This document shows, piece by piece, positions 35,209 to 44,329 of a stretch of 64,000 bases of DNA. Every line of letters starts with the position of its first letter. Position 1 is the first letter of the stretch. The position numbers were made by a program, and so were the translations under genes. Origin of the DNA: JACVRW01 sp963728495. GTDB lineage: Bacteria; Actinomycetota; Thermoleophilia; Solirubrobacterales; Thermoleophilaceae. Under the pieces are notes generated by a model, which did not search any database, was not told where the DNA came from, and saw only the letters and a program-made list of their open reading frames with translations. The stretch is taken from NCBI GenBank assembly GCA_963728495.1, contig CAVSKI010000007.1, forward strand, positions 186,001-250,000, written 5' to 3'.

Positions 35209-36477
35209 CAGCCCGACAACTGCCCTCGCTCGAGGGCCCTCAGCAGATCGACCGCGTCCTCGCGACCGCGCCACTCGTGGTCGAGCACGCGCTCGCGCCG
35301 GCGATCGGGAATGGCTCGGGCCGGCACTCCGCTGGCGTACTCCTCCTCGTAGAGGTTGAGGCCGAAGGGCAGCTCGTAGGGCACCCCGCGGTAGAGGGTC
35401 ACCAGGCCGGCGTCGTTGGTGCCGACGAAATAGACCTGCCGCGACAGCGCATACAGGCCGGCGACCACGGCCGCCAGCAGGACCAACGCGGCGAGCCCCC
35501 TGCCGAGGGCGCCGAGTCGCCGCCGTCGCCGGCGACGGGAGGCTGGAGCGCCCCGCGACGCGCCACGGCGACCAGGCGAGGCGACCACGGTGGCGTCGGC
35601 GGGAGCGTCGCCCAGGCGTTCTGCCAGCGCCGGCCCGGGCGCCGAACGGGGAGCCTCCGTAGGCGCCGGAGCGATGGTGTCCTCCGCGGCCGCGTGCACG
35701 TCGTCAGCGCTGATCTGCCCGGCGATGGTCTCGTGGTCGCCGGGTGCGTCCGCCCCTGCCGCCTCGCCCAGGCGGAACAGGACAACGGTGATGTTGTCGC
35801 GGCCGCCGCTCTGGTTGGCGGCGCGAACGAGGGCCTCGGCGCCATCCTGGAGTCCCTCCGCCGAGCGAAGGATGGAGCCGACCTCGTCGTCGGAGATCAT
35901 GCTCGTGAGCCCGTCCGAGCAGATCATGAAGAGGTCGTCGGCGCGGCCGGTGATCGTGTAGGTGTCCACCTCAACGTCGGGCTCGGGGCCGAGAGCCCGG
36001 GTGATGATCGAGCGCTGGGGATGGTGCTCGGCGGCCTCGGGCGTGATCTGACCGCTGCGCTCGAGCTCGGCCACCAGCGAGTGGTCGCGCGTGAGCTGCT
36101 CGAGCTGACCATCGCGCAGCAGGTACGCGCGGCTGTCGCCCACGTGAGCCAGACTGATCTCGTCGCCCGCGATCTTCGCCGCGGTGAGGGTGGTCCCCAT
36201 ACCGCGGTAGGACTCGTCGGACACGGCGAGCTCGTGGATGCGGCGGTTGGCCTCGCGCACGATCCGAGCGAGCTGGGACTCGCCTCCCTCGCTCGACTCA
36301 CCGCTCACCCTGGAAGACCTCGATCGCCGTGGCCGATGCCACCTCGCCGGCCTTGGCGCCGCCCATCCCGTCGGCGACCGCGAAGAAGGGCGGGGCGATC
36401 ACCAGGGAGTCCTCGTTGGCGCTGCGTTGGCGTCCCACGTCGCTGCGGCCCACCTGCTCGACGATCCGCAGAGCCAC
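35208..36477 (-). CDS. pstP: PP2C Ser/Thr phosphatase, split by an apparent frameshift
   Basis: Dephosphorylates the kinases and FHA proteins of this operon. Two frames are needed. The first starts GTG at 36477 with a GAGGAG ribosome-binding site and encodes 59 residues with RSANED and VADGMGG metal motifs, ending TGA at 36298-36300. The second (from about 36308) encodes GMGTTLTA, AHVGDSRAYLLRDG, IITRALG, CSDGLT and GRDNITVV, an Arg-rich stretch, a membrane helix and an extracellular tail. A 7-bp tandem repeat, ACTCACC/GCTCACC (36296-36309), sits at the break; losing one unit restores a single frame reading FQGESSEGG. Without repair neither piece has a full metal site. Confidence 0.8.
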
Positions 36478-36481
36478 GCCG

Positions 36482-36970
36482 CTACTCCTCGTAGCGGTAT
36501 TCGCTGTCGCCGATACGAATCACGTCGGCCACCTTGAGCCGTTCGGCCGCCTTGACCTGGCGGCCGTTGAGGTAGGTGCCATTGGTCGAACCCATGTCCT
36601 CCAGGTACATGAAGTCACCGCGGGCATAGATGCGTGCGTGCGCCGACGAGGCAAAGGGATCGTCGACCCGGATCTCCGCGCTGTCGGACCGGCCCATGGT
36701 CGCCCCGGTGCCCACGTCGAAGTCTTCGCCTGGTTCGTGACCCAGAGCGGCCACGACCTTCAGCCGCGGGTCGACGCCGGAGCGCAGGTCGGGCATCGAC
36801 GACTCGCGCCGGCGCACACCGGCCGGCTCGACCGACTCGGCGGCCGCGTCACCCGATCCCGAGCGCGAGCTCGAGAGATCCTTCATCGCGCTCCGGGCCA
36901 CCCAGAGCAGGAACAGGTAGAGGACGGCCAGAAATCCGAACTTGAGCGCGACTGCGAGCGGCTCGTCCAC
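36482..36970 (-). CDS. fhaB: Membrane-anchored FHA-domain protein
   Basis: 162 aa: an N-terminal membrane helix (about 5-27), a Ser-rich linker and an FHA domain at about 80-162 with GRSDSAEIRVDDPFASSAHA and LEDMGSTNGTYLNG, the phosphothreonine-binding Arg, Ser and Asn. It matches FhaB/FipA, a kinase substrate linking PknB signalling to the division machinery. The start is GTG. Its end supplies the GAGGAG ribosome-binding site of the phosphatase gene. Confidence 0.88.
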   Translation of the reverse strand: MDEPLAVALKFGFLAVLYLFLLWVARSAMKDLSSSRSGSGDAAAESVEPAGVRRRESSMPDLRSGVDPRLKVVAALGHEPGEDFDVGTGATMGRSDSAEIRVDDPFASSAHARIYARGDFMYLEDMGSTNGTYLNGRQVKAAERLKVADVIRIGDSEYRYEE

Positions 36971-36977
36971 CCGATGC

Positions 36978-37742
36978 TCAGTCCAGCTCGAAGGTGAGGT
37001 CGGTAACCCCGATCGTGATGCGATCGCCGGGGTTCAACTCGGTGTGGCCGATCCGCCGGCCGTTGACTTTCATCCCATTGGTGGAGCCGAGGTCGACGGC
37101 GCTCCAGCCGCGCTCGCCGCGCCGCAGCTCGATATGCCGCCGCGACACGTTGGGGTCGGACACCGTCACGTCGCACTCCCGGCTGCGGCCCACCACCGCA
37201 TGGTCGCCCCGGAGCACGTTGCGTCGGCCCTCGGTCACCAGCAAAGCCTGCCGGCGGCCCAGCTCGGGCTCGAGCGGCCTGGCCGCTCGGTCGGGCGAGT
37301 AGACCATCGTGTGCCCGAAGTCGCCCGCCGACGGCGCCGGCTGGTCCACCGCTGCCGCCTCCTCCTCCTCCGGCTCACCGAGCAGCTGGGCCTGAATGCC
37401 GAACTCGCCCAGCTCGAGCCGCTCGTCGGTGTGAAACTCGATCTGCGGGCGGCTGGTGAGCGCCAGACGCTCCTGGCGCGCGTGCTCGAGCAGGTAGTCC
37501 GACAGCTCCTTGCGCAGCGCCGGCTCGTAGCTGGTGAACTGGTCGCGGTCCGGCGGCGAGAGAAAGACGCGGTAGTGGTTGGGCACGTACACCCGCGAGA
37601 CGGAGACCATCTGGTTGTCCTCCATCTCCTTTGCCAGCTTGTGGGCCAGCTCCACAGGCTGAACGCTGGTCTTGAAGGCGCGGCCGAACGCGCCCTCCAC
37701 GAGGCCACCCAACTTCGCTTCCAGGTTGCGCAGAACGCTCAT
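36978..37742 (-). CDS. fhaA: FhaA-type protein (DUF3662 + FHA)
   Basis: 254 aa. The N-terminal DUF3662 domain (about 1-115; VYVPNHYRVFLSPPD) is followed by an acidic linker and a C-terminal FHA domain (about 180-254) with VGRSRECDVTVSDPNVSRRHIEL and LGSTNGMKVNG. In mycobacteria FhaA binds the phosphorylated pseudokinase MviN to limit lipid II export. It is the first FHA gene of the operon, 21 bp after the polytopic kinase gene. Confidence 0.9.
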   Translation of the reverse strand: MSVLRNLEAKLGGLVEGAFGRAFKTSVQPVELAHKLAKEMEDNQMVSVSRVYVPNHYRVFLSPPDRDQFTSYEPALRKELSDYLLEHARQERLALTSRPQIEFHTDERLELGEFGIQAQLLGEPEEEEAAAVDQPAPSAGDFGHTMVYSPDRAARPLEPELGRRQALLVTEGRRNVLRGDHAVVGRSRECDVTVSDPNVSRRHIELRRGERGWSAVDLGSTNGMKVNGRRIGHTELNPGDRITIGVTDLTFELD

Positions 37743-37763
37743 CGCAGAAACCGCAGGGTAGCC

Positions 37764-39650
37764 CTAGGCCGCGCTCACGGGGCGGGCCCGCCAACGCTCG
37801 CCGGGCGGGGTCATCCGGGCCACCGAAAGCACGAACACCGCCGCTCCGATCGATCCCGCCACCGCTCCGCGTGCCGCGTCGAGCGTCGTGGTGGTGGCCA
37901 GGAGGTCGGCCAGCGCCACGTGGGCCGCGATCAGTCCACAGGTCCACACCCCGGCACCGAGAAGATCCATGGCCAGCCAACGCCCACGCACCACCAGCGG
38001 GAGCAGCACGGCAAATGCGGCCCAGACCACCGCCGGGGCGAGAGCGGGCCCGGACAGCAGCGGACCCAGGGCATCGGACGCGGCGGCGCTGATCGAACCC
38101 TCCCAGTCCGCGCGGGGCAGGGCGCCGTCGGGTACCCCGAACAACAGGTCCTGACCGGTAAGAACCTCGCCCAGGGCCAGCCAGAAGAAGCCGGCGGCGG
38201 CCAGGCCGGCCCGCCGCCACGGGGTCGGGGCGAGAGCGGCGGCGCCCACGAAGATCGGGGCCAGCGCAATCGTGCCCAGCAGAGGAGCGATCACCGGCAC
38301 CGACCAGAGCAGCTTGCCGCGCAGCAGCAGGACCGGTATCGGAAGGGCTCCGGCCGCGAGCAGCAGCGCGATCCCCTGGCGGTCCGCGTCGGGAGAGACG
38401 AACCAGGCACAGAGGCCGGCGGCAGCCAGCAGCCAGGCGATTCGTGGAAGGAATACCACCCCCAGCGCGGCGGCTGCCGCCGCCGTGAACGGGGAGAACC
38501 CCGGCTCCGGGCCGAGCGTCCCGAGCAGCCCCAGGACGATCCCGCCCGTGAGCAGCCCCGCGCCCAAGCGTCCGGCGAGGCGGCGGCCGGCGGGCGCACG
38601 CTCGGGCTGCGAAGCCTCCATCTGGATGTGGCCGTCAGCGGGTGCCGTCCGCCCGAGCAGCCGCCGGGTCAACCCGGTCCGCCGCCCTTCGGTGGTCGGA
38701 AGGCCGACTCGGCGCAGGGTCGCCGGCTCCACCAGGCCACCCTGATCGTCGAGCTCGGGCACGGCAGCCTTCAGCTCGGATTGCAGTTCCCGGGGGCTGG
38801 GACGCCGCGCGGGGTCGATCTCCAGGGCGTCGTCGATCGCGTCGCACAGGTCGAGTGGCAGGTCGCGGCGCTGGTCGGCCAGCGACGGCAGCGGCCGGCC
38901 GAGGCGGCGGGCGGTGGCCGCCGGCCCCCCCGCGCGCACGGGGTTCGTGCCCGTCCAGGCCTCGAAGAGCGTCAACGCCAGCGCGTACACATCGCTGGCC
39001 GGAGTAACCGCGGCGCCCTCCGCCTGCTCGGGAGCCATGTAGGCGAGCGTTCCAACCACGTCGCCGGTGCGCGTGAGCGGGTCGTGGCTTACCACGTGGG
39101 CCACGCCGAAGTCGGCCAGCTTGGCGAAGCCCGCCCCCGCGGCCGGCTCGGCGAGGACCATCACGTTCCCCGGCTTCACATCGCGGTGGATGACTCCGCG
39201 CTCGTGGGCGTGGTCGAGCGCGTCGCACACCGCCATCCCGATGCGCGCGACATCGCGGTCGGCCAGCGCGCCGACGCGCAGCAGCTCGCCGAGGGTTCGC
39301 CCCCGTACCAGCTCGGAGACCAGGTAGACGTCGTGCTCGTCCGAGGCGAGCTCGTAGATGCCCACGATGCCGGGATGGTTGAGCCGAGCGGCCGCGCGCG
39401 CCTCGCGCTCCACCCGCTGCCCGCTCCCGTTCTGGAGCGGGATGGTCTTCACGGCGACCTCGCGCTCGAGCTTCTCGTCCCAGGCCAGCCAGACCACCCC
39501 GAAGCCGCCCGCCCCGAGCCGGCGCTCGAGCCGGTAGCGGCCCAGCACCAGGCGGGGACCGGGAGCCCCGGGCAGGGCTTCGGTAGGGTCCGACCCACCC
39601 AGGGGTAGGGTGCCCGGCTCCTCCGCGAGGCTGGTTTCGGGACGTTTCAT
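37764..39650 (-). CDS. Ser/Thr protein kinase with polytopic C-terminal membrane domain
   Basis: 628 aa. Kinase domain about 38-300: GAGGFGVVW, a VAVKTI lysine near 67, HRDVKPGN, DFG and GDVVGTLAYMAPEQ. Instead of one helix and an external sensor it has about eight hydrophobic segments (about 370-620). It heads the operon, at the position where mycobacteria carry no kinase, and is the third kinase in 12 kb. The polytopic domain could sense membrane or lipid intermediates; this is inference. Confidence 0.86.
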   Translation of the reverse strand: MKRPETSLAEEPGTLPLGGSDPTEALPGAPGPRLVLGRYRLERRLGAGGFGVVWLAWDEKLEREVAVKTIPLQNGSGQRVEREARAAARLNHPGIVGIYELASDEHDVYLVSELVRGRTLGELLRVGALADRDVARIGMAVCDALDHAHERGVIHRDVKPGNVMVLAEPAAGAGFAKLADFGVAHVVSHDPLTRTGDVVGTLAYMAPEQAEGAAVTPASDVYALALTLFEAWTGTNPVRAGGPAATARRLGRPLPSLADQRRDLPLDLCDAIDDALEIDPARRPSPRELQSELKAAVPELDDQGGLVEPATLRRVGLPTTEGRRTGLTRRLLGRTAPADGHIQMEASQPERAPAGRRLAGRLGAGLLTGGIVLGLLGTLGPEPGFSPFTAAAAAALGVVFLPRIAWLLAAAGLCAWFVSPDADRQGIALLLAAGALPIPVLLLRGKLLWSVPVIAPLLGTIALAPIFVGAAALAPTPWRRAGLAAAGFFWLALGEVLTGQDLLFGVPDGALPRADWEGSISAAASDALGPLLSGPALAPAVVWAAFAVLLPLVVRGRWLAMDLLGAGVWTCGLIAAHVALADLLATTTTLDAARGAVAGSIGAAVFVLSVARMTPPGERWRARPVSAA

Positions 39651-39748
39651 GTCAGGTTCCGGTTTCGGGTTGGAACGGGCGCGTCCTGCCCCCCGTTCAT
39701 ACTCTCATCAACCTTGGCAGGCGCCCACAGCGCCAGGAGAGGATTTCG

Positions 39749-40835
39749 CTGCTGTCCTTCCTCGACGAACCGGACGAGCCCGTACGCTCGCGACGTCGTC
39801 CGCCCCGCGGGCCGTCGACAGATAGCCAGACGCTCATGAGGCGCCGGGTGATCGGCGGCCTGGGGCTGGCCGTGCTCGCGCTGCTGCTCATCTTCGGCGT
39901 GCGAGGCTGCCTCAACGCGCGGGCCGAGAGCGCCCTGGAGAACTACGCGACCGACTCCTCGGAGCTGCTGCAGGAGTCCAAGCGAGGCGGGGATCAGCTC
40001 TTCGATCTACTCCAGAGCGAGGGAGGCACCGATCAGGCGGTGGAGATCAACACCGCCCTCAACGCCTACCAGGTCGAGGCCAGCCGGCTGGTGGACCGAG
40101 CGCGAGGACCTCGATGTACCCGATGAGGTGTCGGACGCCCAGGTCGATCTGGTCGAGGTGCTCGAGTTGCGCCGAGACGGGCTGCGACTCATACGCGACT
40201 CCCTGCCGAAGGCCCTCGGCGATCAGGACCGGCGCGAGGGAACGTCTCGGCTCGACGACGCCATGCAGATCTTCCTGGCCAGTGACACGCTCGAGAGCGT
40301 TCGCTTCGGGCCGGAGCTGCGCGCGGCCCTGGAGGCCGAACAGCTGCCGGTGCCCGCCAACCTCCCCGAGGACGGGTTCCTGCCGGACGTCGAGTGGCTC
40401 GACGCCGCCTTCATCGCCGATCGCGTGAACGGGCTGAAGACCGGAGAGGCGGGCACCGACGAGGCGGCTCCGGGCCTGCACGGCAACGGGATCGCCTCCG
40501 TGGCCCTGGGTGGCACCACCCTCACGCCGGGCGCCTCGGCCTCCGTACAGCTCAGCGAGGACCTCGCCTTCGAGATCGGGGTCCAGAATCAGGGCGAGAA
40601 CACCGAGAACGACGTAACGGTGTCGGTAACCGTGGGCCAGGGCGACGACGCGAATGTGCAGGAGGACCCGATCGACACGATCGCGGCGGGCGAGATCGTG
40701 CCCGTGACGATCCCGCTGGGCGAAGAGCCACCGACCGGCCAGAGCGTGCCGATCACGGTCGAGGTAGCGGCCGTGCCCGGCGAAGAGAAGACCGACAACA
40801 ACATTCAGGAGTTCTCCGTCATCTTCACGCGGTAA
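39749..40835 (+). CDS. Membrane-anchored protein of unknown function with CARDB-like domain, apparent frameshift
   Basis: The first frame encodes SFLDEPDEP, an Arg/Pro-rich stretch, MRRRVIGGLGLAVLALLLIF (membrane helix) and a helical segment, then runs into TGA near 40124. The second frame carries on with EDLDVPDEVSDAQVDLVEVL and a C-terminal Ig/CARDB-like beta domain (about 40550-40832). One surplus base near 40100-40106 (GAGCGCGAGG) explains the break. The start is uncertain: the ATG at 39836 is the first standard codon, but CTG at 39749/39752 has AGGAGAGG 7-10 bp upstream and keeps the acidic N-terminus. The function is unknown. Confidence 0.62.
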
Positions 40836-40857
40836 GCGGGCTGGGACGCTCGCTCAG

Positions 40858-40863
40858 TACCCT
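40858..40863 (+). promoter_or_regulatory. Candidate -10 box (TACCCT) for a leaderless DUF4446 transcript
   Basis: TACCCT ends 6 bp before the GTG at 40870 with no ribosome-binding site between, matching the spacing at 15219 and 25431. Confidence 0.35.
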
Positions 40864-40869
40864 CGAATC

Positions 40870-41439
40870 GTGGACGAGCTGACCACCACGCAGGGCATCG
40901 TCGCGCTCGCCGGAGCGGGCCTCGCCCTCGTCGCGCTCATCTGGGCCATCGTCCTCGCCGTCAAGCTGCGCCGGCTACGCGCCGCGCAGCGAACCGTCCT
41001 GGGCGACGCCGAGCAGGACCTGGTCGCCCATTCGGCCGCCCTGCAGGAGGCCTTCGTCCAGCTACGCGACTGGATCGAGGAAACGGCCGGGCGGCTCGAG
41101 GAGCGGACGGTCACCGCTGAGCGACGGATCGACGGCTGCGTGGCCTACACGTCGCTCGTTCGCTATGACGCCTGGGGAGAGGCCTCGGGCCACCAGTCCA
41201 GCTCGGTGGCGCTGCTGGACCGTCACCGAACCGGCGTGGTCATGTCCTCGATCCTGCATCGAGACCAGGCGCGGGTCTACGTCAAGGCGGTGCGGGAGGG
41301 AGAGTCGGACCTCGCGCTCTCGCCCGAGGAGCAGGAGGCCATCGAGAACGCGATGGCCGGCGTGCAGCCGGAGCTGGCGGCGGCGCGCAAGGCCACGGCC
41401 GTGGGCGAGTCGCCGGCCCCCGCCGCTCAGCGATCCTAG
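40870..41439 (+). CDS. DUF4446 family membrane-anchored protein
   Basis: 189 aa. An N-terminal membrane helix (about 10-32), a coiled-coil stretch (about 35-80) and the DUF4446 domain with VRYDAWGEASGHQSSSVALLD and GVVMSSILHRDQARVYVK. The function is unknown; in Firmicutes the family lies near parB/noc. It abuts pheA with no gap (stop TAG then ATG). Confidence 0.8.
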   Translation: MDELTTTQGIVALAGAGLALVALIWAIVLAVKLRRLRAAQRTVLGDAEQDLVAHSAALQEAFVQLRDWIEETAGRLEERTVTAERRIDGCVAYTSLVRYDAWGEASGHQSSSVALLDRHRTGVVMSSILHRDQARVYVKAVREGESDLALSPEEQEAIENAMAGVQPELAAARKATAVGESPAPAAQRS

Positions 41440-42336
41440 ATGCGGGTCGCCTATCTCGGCCCGCCGGGCACGTACAGCGAGGAGGCTCTGCGCGCCTCCG
41501 CGCCCTCCGCCGTCGAGGAGGTGCCTCACCCAACGATCTACGACGCCGTGATGGCGGTGCACGACGGTTCGGCCGACCGCGCGGTGGTGCCCATCGAGAA
41601 CGCCCTGGAGGGGGCGGTGGCGGTCACGCTGGACACCCTCGCCCTCGAGGCCGACGACGTGCACATCGTGGCCGAGGTGGTGCATCCGATCCACCACTGC
41701 GTGGTTGCCGCGACCGAGCTGCGGCTGTCGGACGTGACCCGGGTGGTCTCCCACCCTCAGGCGACCGCCCAGTGCGCGCGGTTCCTGCGCGAGCGACTCC
41801 CCGACGCGGAGCGCGTGGTGGCGCCTTCCACCGCCGACGCCGTGCTGTCGATCCGCGACGAGGGCGACTCGGCGGTCGCGCTCGGATCGCGACTGGCCGC
41901 CGAGCTCTACGGCTGCCGCGTGCTCGAGTCCGACGTTGGCGACGGGCCCGACAACGCCACCCGCTTCGTCTGGCTGGCCCGCGAGCGCTCGCCGGCCGAG
42001 GGCGCAACCAAGACGTCGGTGGTCTTCTGGGGTGGAGGCGACCAATCGCCGGGTTGGCTCGTCAACTCCCTCAACGAGCTCTCCCGGCGCAACGTGAACC
42101 TGACCCGCATCGAGTCACGGCCGCGTCGTACCGCGCTGGGGCACTACATGTTCTTCGCCGACCTCGAGGGCGGTGTGGCCGAGCGCTCTGTGAGCGAGGC
42201 GCTGACGGCGCTCGGCGAGCGGGTCGAGGAGCTGCGCGTTCTCGGCTCCTACACAATCCTCGGCGGAGCCTCCGGTTACACTGAGCCCCACCGTGAGACT
42301 GCGCACGGAACGGATCCTCAGGGCCGAGGCAGGTGA
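41440..42336 (+). CDS. pheA: Prephenate dehydratase
   Basis: Monofunctional dehydratase (298 aa) converting prephenate to phenylpyruvate. The catalytic domain (about 1-178) has LGPPGTYSEEA, VPIENALEG and the substrate-binding DNATRF (Thr-Arg-Phe). A C-terminal ACT domain (about 190-270) carries NLTRIESRP for Phe feedback. The start is ATG immediately after the DUF4446 stop. The extreme C-terminus overlaps the HNH gene. Confidence 0.93.
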   Translation: MRVAYLGPPGTYSEEALRASAPSAVEEVPHPTIYDAVMAVHDGSADRAVVPIENALEGAVAVTLDTLALEADDVHIVAEVVHPIHHCVVAATELRLSDVTRVVSHPQATAQCARFLRERLPDAERVVAPSTADAVLSIRDEGDSAVALGSRLAAELYGCRVLESDVGDGPDNATRFVWLARERSPAEGATKTSVVFWGGGDQSPGWLVNSLNELSRRNVNLTRIESRPRRTALGHYMFFADLEGGVAERSVSEALTALGERVEELRVLGSYTILGGASGYTEPHRETAHGTDPQGRGR

Positions 42337-42904
42337 CTCGGAACCAGGCCCAGCGCTCGCGCTGCACGGGGCCGGCCGGCCCGCGCAGCGCTCTGGCTCC
42401 TCCGGCCGGGTGCTCGTGCTCAACGCAAGCTACGAGCCCATCAACGTCTGCACCGTCCGGCGCGCAGCGGTTCTGATCCTCAAGAATCGGGCCGAGATCC
42501 TGGAGGAAGGCGATTGGGCGCTGCGCGCCGAGAGCTTCACGCTCGCGCGACCCGTGGTCATCCGCCTGCTGACCTATGTACGCATCCCGCGCGACGCGCA
42601 CCGGCGCAAAATCACCCGCCGGGCGGTCTTCGCCCGTGACCGCTGGACCTGCCAGTACTGCGGCCACGAACGCGCCAACCTGACCGTCGACCACGTGATC
42701 CCCCGCTCGAAGGGCGGCAGGTCGAGCTGGGACAACATCGTCACCTGCTGCGCTCCCTGCAACCGCCGCAAGGGTGACCGGCTGCCCCGGCAGGCGAACA
42801 TGGTTCCGGCGCAGGCGCCCAGGGCGCCGTCGGCCACGATCTTCATCCATGTGGCCGCGCCCACGATCCCCGCCGCCTGGGAGCAATACCTGGTGACCAT
42901 CTAG
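42293..42904 (+). CDS. HNH endonuclease
   Basis: Up to 203 aa. The conserved part starts VLVLNASYEPINV (GTG codons at 42410 and 42416 are alternative starts). The nuclease core is CQYCG, LTVDHVIPRSKGG (catalytic His) and CCAPCNRRKGD, with CxxC pairs binding zinc. This standalone actinobacterial HNH family probably acts in DNA repair or processing. The GTG at 42293 overlaps pheA by 44 bp; the residues before 40 are low-complexity, so the later start may be right. Confidence 0.82.
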   Translation: MRLRTERILRAEAGDSEPGPALALHGAGRPAQRSGSSGRVLVLNASYEPINVCTVRRAAVLILKNRAEILEEGDWALRAESFTLARPVVIRLLTYVRIPRDAHRRKITRRAVFARDRWTCQYCGHERANLTVDHVIPRSKGGRSSWDNIVTCCAPCNRRKGDRLPRQANMVPAQAPRAPSATIFIHVAAPTIPAAWEQYLVTI

Positions 42905-43327
42905 ATGGACGACCGGCCCGCACGGGTCGGCGACCTGCGCAGCCTGCGGCGTTGGCTGCTGGTGGCAGCGGTCTGGGCCACCGCGGCCACCGCGATCGCG
43001 GTGATTGCCCTCATCACGGCCGACAGCGCGCGCGACGACAACACCCAGGCCGGCCGCGAGAGCGCGCGCACGGCGGGTCAGATCGGCGCTGCTCAGCGCC
43101 GCCTCGACCGGCGACTCGATGAGATCGAAGCCCGTCTGGATGAGCTGCCGAGCGCCGAGGACGCCTCCGATCTCGAGGCTCGGCTGGCGCGCGTGGAGAG
43201 CGAGAGCGGCGATACGAGCGACCAGCTCGAGGAGCTGACCGGCTCGGTGGACGATCTGGAGGCGCGGGTGGAATCGCTCGAGGAGACCCCTCCGGACTCA
43301 GCCGCAGGCAGCGACTCGTCGCCCTAG
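42905..43327 (+). CDS. Small membrane protein with coiled coil, unknown function
   Basis: 140 aa: one membrane helix (about 17-40) and a heptad-rich acidic coiled coil (about 60-130; LDRRLDEIEARLDELP). The stop of the HNH gene (TAG) is immediately followed by this ATG. No family recognised; probably a protein-interaction or lytic-enzyme-regulating coiled coil, without evidence for either. Confidence 0.6.
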   Translation: MDDRPARVGDLRSLRRWLLVAAVWATAATAIAVIALITADSARDDNTQAGRESARTAGQIGAAQRRLDRRLDEIEARLDELPSAEDASDLEARLARVESESGDTSDQLEELTGSVDDLEARVESLEETPPDSAAGSDSSP

Positions 43328-43329
43328 AT

Positions 43330-44112
43330 CTAGAGGCGTTCGCGAACCCAGTCCGCGGTCACCTGCACGACCCGGTCGAACTGGTTGTAAGGAATGAGGT
43401 GGTCGCCCCCCGCAAGGCGCACGAGCTTGCAACTCACGGTCGCTTTCTTCGCCGCGGCGCACACCTGCTCGGAGGCACCGAAGGGCACGGTCGCATCGGC
43501 GTCGCCGTGCACGAGCAGCATCGGCGAATCTCCATGCTCCACCCCCTTGGGATCGATCAGGCCGCCGGAGAGGCTGATCGCTCCGCGCACGCGAGAGGAG
43601 AAGCCGGGGTTCCCGCTGCGACCCGGGTCCTCACGGCTGACCGCCACCTCGAGCGCCGTGAAGGCGCCCGCGGAGTGACCGCCGATGAAGATGCGTCGCG
43701 GATCGATGTTCAGGCGCTCTGCCCGCCGCCGAAACCAGCGCACTGCGGCCTGGGCGTCGCGCTGCGCGGCCCGGGCCGCGGCCTCGTAGCCCACCCGCCC
43801 GAGCTCATCGCCGGCCAGGCGATAGGTGATCGTTGCGGACACGTACCCGCGCTCGGCGAAGGCCGTGGCGTAGTTCGCCATGAACGTGCGGCTGCCGAAC
43901 GTGAACCCGCCGCCGTGGACCCAGATCACGACTGCGCGCGGCTTGCGACGCTCCGGCGGCCGGTAGAGGTCCAGCTCCAGGGCCTGCTGCTGCCCGGTGA
44001 AATTCAGCGCGCTCCCGTACTGAATCCCGAGCTTCTCGCGAACGGCGGCGTTAGCCGCCGCGGGAACCGCCATCCACAGGAGCAGGACCGCAGTGACGAC
44101 CAGTTTTTGCAT
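43330..44112 (-). CDS. Secreted alpha/beta hydrolase (esterase/lipase, BD-FAE/HSL-like)
   Basis: 260 aa from ATG 44112, which begins a signal peptide (MQKLVVTAVLLLWMAVPAAANA). The oxyanion motif is HGGGFTFGS (about 66) and the nucleophile elbow GGHSAGAF (Ser near 145). LLVHGDADATVPF supplies the Asp and GGDHLIPY the His. It resembles feruloyl or acetyl esterases. Longer in-frame upstream reading would enter the structured region behind gyrA and is rejected. Confidence 0.82.
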   Translation of the reverse strand: MQKLVVTAVLLLWMAVPAAANAAVREKLGIQYGSALNFTGQQQALELDLYRPPERRKPRAVVIWVHGGGFTFGSRTFMANYATAFAERGYVSATITYRLAGDELGRVGYEAAARAAQRDAQAAVRWFRRRAERLNIDPRRIFIGGHSAGAFTALEVAVSREDPGRSGNPGFSSRVRGAISLSGGLIDPKGVEHGDSPMLLVHGDADATVPFGASEQVCAAAKKATVSCKLVRLAGGDHLIPYNQFDRVVQVTADWVRERL

Positions 44113-44329
44113 CCGGCCTGACAATAGACGAGGGGCGCCCCAAGCCAGGGACGCCCCTCGTTTCTGATTGCTGGACTCGGGCCGGCTTCGAGTACTACGA
44201 CCAGAGGGACCAATACCGGTCCTCTTCACCGACGGTGTCTCGGGTTGGACTCCGCTAGATCGCCTTCGCGACGGGGCCCAGCACCGATCTAGTGGCCGGA
44301 CACCTCCAGGGTCCCGCAAGAACTGTCAC
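44113..44329. other. Structured noncoding region downstream of gyrA
   Basis: 217 bp with three inverted repeats: CTAGATCG/CGATCTAG (44255-44262, 44285-44292), AGAGGGACC/GGTCCTCT (44203-44211, 44218-44225; one bulge) and a 10-bp perfect stem ACGAGGGGCG/CGCCCCTCGT (44128-44137, 44152-44161). It probably includes the gyrA terminator, though no U-run follows on the minus strand. A 24-codon reading frame (44255-44329, minus, GTG start) follows AAGGAGGTG inside the gyrA end. No tRNA was recognised. Confidence 0.45.

Noticed and set aside
44113..44319. tRNA downstream of gyrA, as in many actinobacteria
   Set aside because: No T-loop (TTCGA-type) or cloverleaf could be assembled on either strand. 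Only unrelated hairpins are present.
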